Shown piece after piece: positions 6,676-9,777 of a DNA stretch of 9,777 nucleotides; within the stretch, counting starts at the first letter, position 1; the number at the start of each line of letters is the position of its first letter. This DNA is from Sediminispirochaeta sp964394395 (GTDB lineage: Bacteria; Spirochaetota; Spirochaetia; DSM-16054; Sediminispirochaetaceae). A program made the position numbers and the translations under genes. Under the pieces are notes generated by a model. That model saw only the letters and a list, made by a program, of their open reading frames with translations. It made no database searches and had not been told where the DNA came from. The stretch covers positions 1 to 9,777 of the forward strand of contig CAYMWV010000133.1 in the NCBI GenBank assembly GCA_964394395.1, given 5' to 3'.

Positions 6676-7721
6676 AAATCAAAATTAGTGAGGGTGCCAC
6701 CCTGTCGCAGCAGGGCTCGCATATCCTGCACCTTCCGATCCAGAGCCTCCACCTTGCCCAGTACTGACCGCTCAGCTTCGGTGGTCTCGATTACCTTGGC
6801 AATACCGCCGTTTTTGATCACCAGCCGCCGCTTCGCCCCCAGGGCCAGCATGGGATCGTGGGTGGCCATCAGGACAATCTTCTCCTCCGAAAGGAGAAGC
6901 TCCAGAGCCTTCTTCCGGTCAATTCCGGCATTCTCGATCTCATCAATCAGAACAATGGGGGAGCTGGAAAGAAGGGCGGTATCGGCGATCATCAAAGCCC
7001 GGGACTGTCCCCCGGAAAGAGAGGTTATCGCCGTCTCCATATCGAAGGGCTCCCCGGCAAGTTCGTTTGCCTTCTTAACTATCGCCTTTACCATGCCATC
7101 AGGATTCTCGATAAGACGGCTTTCCGCATGAAGCTGCACAAACTCTCCCACCGAGAGGTCCATCACAAAGTTCATGTTCTGAGAAAGCTGGGCAACCAGC
7201 TTATCGGAGGCAGAGAAGCGGCGCTTGTATTCCGGAACCTCACCATTTATCAGCACCCGTCGCCCAGTAGGGGTATCTCCCTGGGCCATCCATTCAATGT
7301 CTGCCAGAAGGCGGCTCTTACCCGAACCGGTGGGCCCAACAATGGAGATTACCTCCCCAGGTCGGAAGTGAAGCTGTTCGAACCCTTCGGACCAGCCACT
7401 TTTATCCCTTCCTGGAAGGAGAGTAACTTTCTGTACCGCAGGTCTGCTGTCGGCACCCAGGAAGGCAAGCATCTGCTCCAGGTACTCCCCGGCCCCGGCA
7501 ATTACCGCATCGGGGTCGATAGCCTGATCTTCCTTCGTCTCTTCATCCAGTCCCTGAAGGAGCGTCACCAGAGAACGAGAGTCCCGGGGATCTACCTGGA
7601 TTCCTGCAGATTCAAAATAGTCCTGCAGGAAGGGATACGTTTCCAGGAGCTGTGAAAGGGGCATCACGCCTATCCCCTCTTTCTGTTTTATCCCATTATG
7701 TTGCTGCATTTGCTTATCCAT
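6672..7721 (-). CDS. Soluble ABC ATPase with DUF1858-like N-terminus, third gene of a permease-less operon
   Basis: Numbered from the start chosen here, this is a 349-residue single-domain ABC ATPase with all motifs intact: Walker A G-P-T-G-S-G-K-S (129-136), a Q-loop glutamine near 178-181, signature L-S-G-G-Q (235-239), Walker B I-V-L-I-D-E (256-261) and switch histidine A-T-H-D (H288). There are no membrane segments. Before the ATPase lies an extra region of about 90 residues whose opening L-S-Q-L-L-E-T-Y-P-F-L resembles the DUF1858 fold also found in the first gene of this operon. A short, charged, coiled-coil-like tail follows the H-loop. The ATG at 7719-7721 overlaps the GTPase stop by 8 nt (ATGGATAA), suggesting coupled translation. 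Alternative starts are 7709, 7664 (AAAGAGGGGATAGG upstream) and the longest at 7772. It probably acts as an energy-coupling or remodelling ATPase, since no permease is encoded nearby. Confidence 0.85.
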   Translation of the reverse strand: MDKQMQQHNGIKQKEGIGVMPLSQLLETYPFLQDYFESAGIQVDPRDSRSLVTLLQGLDEETKEDQAIDPDAVIAGAGEYLEQMLAFLGADSRPAVQKVTLLPGRDKSGWSEGFEQLHFRPGEVISIVGPTGSGKSRLLADIEWMAQGDTPTGRRVLINGEVPEYKRRFSASDKLVAQLSQNMNFVMDLSVGEFVQLHAESRLIENPDGMVKAIVKKANELAGEPFDMETAITSLSGGQSRALMIADTALLSSSPIVLIDEIENAGIDRKKALELLLSEEKIVLMATHDPMLALGAKRRLVIKNGGIAKVIETTEAERSVLGKVEALDRKVQDMRALLRQGGTLTNFDF

Positions 7722-8415
7722 CCAGTTTATCCAGATTAATTTTTCGTACATTGCCCATCTGAAACTGCTCACCGATCCGGGTTTCCCCGAGGCAGTAGGA
7801 GCAGAGGGCCGACGGCATCGGGAACCTAAGCTCCTTTCCCTTGACGCTGCTGGTGTCCCGCTCTTCTTCGTAGATGAGCGTACTCAGTTTAAAAGCTCCC
7901 TGGCCGGTGAGACCGTTGATGTGGATAACCATGGCCCGGGGATTCACCAGCGCCACCCGGGAGGCAAAGACCTCCCGCTCCGCCTGAGAGACGATATCCC
8001 CCTTGGTTATCACCACAACATCAGCACTTTTGAGCATGGGGCCGATCTTTTTTGGGGTATTGATACCACTCAGGTTATCGATGACGCATACCGCCCCGAT
8101 CTCCTTGATGTAGGGAGAACAGCGGTTACAGAGTCCCGCAGACTCACTGATGAGGAGGTCCAGGCCGCTTTCCACCCCCCATCGGGTTACCTCTTCGATG
8201 TTGCTGACAAAGTAGTGGTCCGGACAGAGGGCACCGGAAAGTCCCTTCTGCACCGGGATGCCCGCCTTTTCGTAGATCTTGTCATCCTCCGTGGAGAGGC
8301 AGTCAAACTTGGCCACTCCAACCATCTTACCCTGGGCAATCAAAGCCTCGGCGGTCTTTAAAATAACCGCCGTTTTCCCCGAGGAGGGAGGACCTGACAC
8401 AGTTACCAGATTCAT
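7714..8415 (-). CDS. HypB/UreG/CobW-like SIMIBI P-loop GTPase with cysteine pairs
   Basis: This is a 233-residue cytoplasmic GTPase. Walker A is G-P-P-S-S-G-K-T (8-15). Residues V-G-V-A-K-F-D-C-L-S-T-E-D-D (32-45) correspond to the switch region of HypB/UreG-type metal-chaperone GTPases, where similar K-D-x-x-T-x-E-D patterns occur. The third motif is E91-S-A-G-L-C96-N-R-C99, where UreG/HypB have E-(S/N)-x-G. V-I-T-K-G-D (135-140) is the guanine-specifying N/TKxD motif. Extra cysteines stand at C39, C64 and C110, and the C-terminal tail carries C205-S-Y-C208; together they could hold a metal or Fe-S cluster. The ATG overlaps the stop of the upstream gene (ATGA, 8412-8415), with GGGAGG 7 nt before it. 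I infer GTP-driven metal or cofactor insertion; the client is unknown. Confidence 0.82.
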   Translation of the reverse strand: MNLVTVSGPPSSGKTAVILKTAEALIAQGKMVGVAKFDCLSTEDDKIYEKAGIPVQKGLSGALCPDHYFVSNIEEVTRWGVESGLDLLISESAGLCNRCSPYIKEIGAVCVIDNLSGINTPKKIGPMLKSADVVVITKGDIVSQAEREVFASRVALVNPRAMVIHINGLTGQGAFKLSTLIYEEERDTSSVKGKELRFPMPSALCSYCLGETRIGEQFQMGNVRKINLDKLDG

Positions 8416-9671
8416 GCTGCATCCTCCCTGGCGGAGTGAAAAAGCTCCTCACAACGGGCGATCTCCTCGCTCAGGTCGTTGGATTTTATGTAGTCCCAGC
8501 CGAGCCAGAGGAAGCTGGCATCCTCTGGCAGATTGTTATCCACCTCCGGGTGGAGGGAGGGAAAGAGACCCTGATGGGAGAGGATCTCCCCGACACCTCT
8601 GGAGGCAAAGAAATCGGTGAAGGGCTGCAGCTTCTCTGCCTTGGATTTTTTAGCCAGCATAAAGATGGGGCTGAGCACCGCCCCGTCGGAGGGCCACACC
8701 GCCTCCATGGTTCCCCCCTCCCGGACGGTACGGGTAAAAAAGTAGGGCATGATGGTTACCGCCGGTCGGCGATTCTTCTTACGGTGGCTTTTTACCATCT
8801 GGGAAGGGTGCATGGCATCCAGCATGATCTTCCCGAGACGGCGGAGGGCCTCATCGCCATATCGATTCCCCAGACTAAGGAGGATAGCGTTAAAGAGATC
8901 AAAATCGCCTACAGGGAGGGAGACAGACGCTTCCCAATCTCCAAAAAGCAGCTCTTCCCAGCTTTGAGGCACCTCCCGTTCCCCCAGCTCTGCCTTGTTT
9001 ACCAGAAAAACCGCCGGAACCACAGAAATGATTGAGTACTCCCCGTCGGGGTCAGCCAGTTTCAGCCCCTGAAAGGAGGGGTTTTCCTCCCCCCGGGGCA
9101 CCAGATCGATGAAATCACCGGCTCTGCGGAATCGTCCAATCTTCTTTTCATCAAAGAACAGATCATAACCGGCGGAGAGGAAGAGATCAGGCAGCTCATC
9201 CACCGACTGCGCCCCGTCCACATGCTCCTCCACCCAGGCTGTTCCCGTACTCGCCGCCTTCAGTTCCGCATGGACGGAAACAGAGTGCTCTGCCTGATAC
9301 TCCTTCACAAATCGATTAAAGGACTCCAACAGGGGTATCCGCACTGGGCAAGGCAAGAGGCCTGTCACGGTGATTCCCTGATCAGCTGCGGCAACTCCAG
9401 AAGAATCGCCCGCAATCCTGGAACTGCCATTCAAGGTAGCATCCTCCCCTGCCCGATGGGAAGCGATGGTTTCATTTAACAGCTCAATAAAGAGGTCCGG
9501 GTTGATCTTCTTGGTCTTCAGCGCAAGCTTCAGGCTCACCAGTTTCCCGTACCCCGCCCGCTGCTGGTAGTCCCCCATCTGGGGAAAGCCCCGGGAGACA
9601 AAGATATCCACTGTTTCGGGGAACTTCTCACAGATGGCATAAAGAGAATCGTTTATATCGATATAATTCAT
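8412..9671 (-). CDS. Cytoplasmic DUF1858 plus solute-binding-fold fusion protein, first gene of a permease-less operon
   Basis: This 419-residue protein has two parts. Residues 1-68 match a DUF1858 domain: I-N-D-S-L-Y-A-I-C-E-K-F-P-E-T-V-D-I-F-V-S-R-G-F, then L-K-L-A-L-K-T-K-K-I-N-P and the closing E-L-L-N-E. A Gly/Ser/Ala-rich linker (69-98) follows. Residues 100-395 look like a type-2 periplasmic binding protein of the iron/phosphonate group, with P-Q-S-W-E-E-L-L-F-G-D-W (235-246) and W-P-S-D-G-A-V-L-S-P-I-F-M-L-A (326-340). There is no signal peptide or N-terminal hydrophobic stretch, so this is predicted to be an intracellular binding protein. C14 and C108 (L-P-C-P-V-R) might be ligands. 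The ATG has GAGG about 7 nt upstream, within GAGGTGA. Two coupled genes for a GTPase and an ABC ATPase follow. The bound ligand is unknown. Confidence 0.83.
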   Translation of the reverse strand: MNYIDINDSLYAICEKFPETVDIFVSRGFPQMGDYQQRAGYGKLVSLKLALKTKKINPDLFIELLNETIASHRAGEDATLNGSSRIAGDSSGVAAADQGITVTGLLPCPVRIPLLESFNRFVKEYQAEHSVSVHAELKAASTGTAWVEEHVDGAQSVDELPDLFLSAGYDLFFDEKKIGRFRRAGDFIDLVPRGEENPSFQGLKLADPDGEYSIISVVPAVFLVNKAELGEREVPQSWEELLFGDWEASVSLPVGDFDLFNAILLSLGNRYGDEALRRLGKIMLDAMHPSQMVKSHRKKNRRPAVTIMPYFFTRTVREGGTMEAVWPSDGAVLSPIFMLAKKSKAEKLQPFTDFFASRGVGEILSHQGLFPSLHPEVDNNLPEDASFLWLGWDYIKSNDLSEEIARCEELFHSAREDAA

Positions 9672-9687
9672 GGCATCACCTCGTTTC

Positions 9688-9711
9688 TTCTGCCTGGCTT
9701 ATTCTGCCTGG
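9688..9711 (-). repeat. 10-bp direct repeat in the leader of the DUF1858/GTPase/ABC operon
   Basis: TTCTGCCTGG occurs on the plus strand at 9688-9697 and again at 9702-9711, spaced 14 nt start to start. Both copies lie in the predicted 5' leader. The CTGCCT core of each copy (9690-9695 and 9704-9709) can pair with AGGCAG at 9723-9728, giving two mutually exclusive 6-bp stems. It could be a protein-binding site or an RNA switch; the stems are short. Confidence 0.4.
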
Positions 9712-9726
9712 ATAGCTATTGTAGGC

Positions 9727-9739
9727 AGTGATTATCACT
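9727..9739. promoter_or_regulatory. 13-nt palindromic operator candidate abutting the -10 box
   Basis: AGTGATTATCACT is a perfect 6-1-6 inverted repeat directly next to the -10 hexamer and covering the predicted transcription start. A dimeric repressor bound here would block initiation. The centre TGATAATCA (minus strand) partly resembles Fur-type half-sites, but the match is too short to name the regulator. Confidence 0.5.
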
Positions 9740-9745
9740 ATTATA
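9740..9745 (-). promoter_or_regulatory. Consensus -10 box of the DUF1858/GTPase/ABC operon promoter
   Basis: The minus strand reads TATAAT exactly, with a predicted start near 9733 and a leader of roughly 60 nt. The hexamer at 17 bp spacing (9763-9768) is a poor -35 match, so the promoter may depend on an activator or be weak despite its perfect -10. Confidence 0.55.
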
Positions 9746-9777
9746 GACATATCCTAGTAAAAAAGTATGTACCATTG

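Noticed and set aside
6858..7655. Long plus-strand open frame of 265 codons opposite the ABC ATPase
   Set aside because: It lies wholly antisense to a gene with complete ABC motifs and its translation has no recognisable domain; it is a shadow frame.
7722..7772. Longest possible start of the ABC ATPase
   Set aside because: It would add 17 residues (starting M-S-S-F-R-W) that overlap the GTPase tail by 59 nt; the shorter ATG giving an 8-nt stop/start overlap is more plausible.
8436..9035. Plus-strand open frame of 199 codons opposite the DUF1858/binding-fold gene
   Set aside because: It is antisense to a well-supported gene, with no family motif and no convincing ribosome binding site.
1..9777. 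CRISPR array, tRNA, rRNA, insertion sequence or prophage
   Set aside because: No spaced repeat arrays, RNA gene signatures, transposase motifs or phage genes were seen on either strand; coding density is high throughout.

Overview
The window looks like a chromosomal segment of a free-living anaerobic spirochaete (Spirochaeta/Treponema-like). The main clue is the signal peptide of the Bmp-type binding protein, which ends in a Phe-Ala-Gly-Gly-Ala-Gln-Glu stretch typical of spirochaetal ABC binding proteins. The ferredoxin-nitroreductase fusion, the molybdo-hydroxylase-type iron-sulfur subunit and the DUF1858-like domains fit an anaerobic lifestyle. Base composition is near balanced and genes are tightly packed. 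The genus cannot be named from this sequence alone.

Region 1 (1-3644, minus strand) is a nucleoside/purine uptake operon. Transcription starts from a good sigma-70-like promoter at 3615-3644. The order is a Bmp/PnrA-type periplasmic binding protein, a small [2Fe-2S] subunit of a xanthine dehydrogenase-type enzyme, two Nup/Yuf-type permeases that overlap by 4 nt, and the first codons of what should be the ABC ATPase, cut by the left edge. An iron-sulfur subunit between binding protein and permeases suggests that uptake of a purine-like substrate is co-expressed with its oxidation.

Region 2 (3680-6675, plus strand) runs divergently. It holds a NIPA/DMT-like membrane protein, a GT-B-fold glycosyltransferase-like protein 42 nt downstream, and then, after a 127-nt gap, a two-[4Fe-4S] ferredoxin fused to a nitroreductase. 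The first two genes have no convincing ribosome binding site. A promoter-like pair lies so close to the first ATG that its mRNA may be leaderless.

Region 3 (6672-9777, minus strand) is the most unusual part: a three-gene, translationally coupled operon with no permease. It encodes (a) a cytoplasmic protein with a DUF1858 domain fused to an iron/phosphonate-type solute-binding fold and no signal peptide, (b) a HypB/UreG-like SIMIBI P-loop GTPase with extra Cys-x-x-Cys pairs, and (c) a soluble ABC ATPase with its own DUF1858-like N-terminus. The promoter has a perfect TATAAT -10 box abutted by a 13-nt palindrome, and the leader carries a 10-bp direct repeat. I infer an intracellular ligand- or metal-handling (metallocentre maturation or delivery) system built from transporter parts but working without a membrane channel. 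I know of no characterised equivalent.
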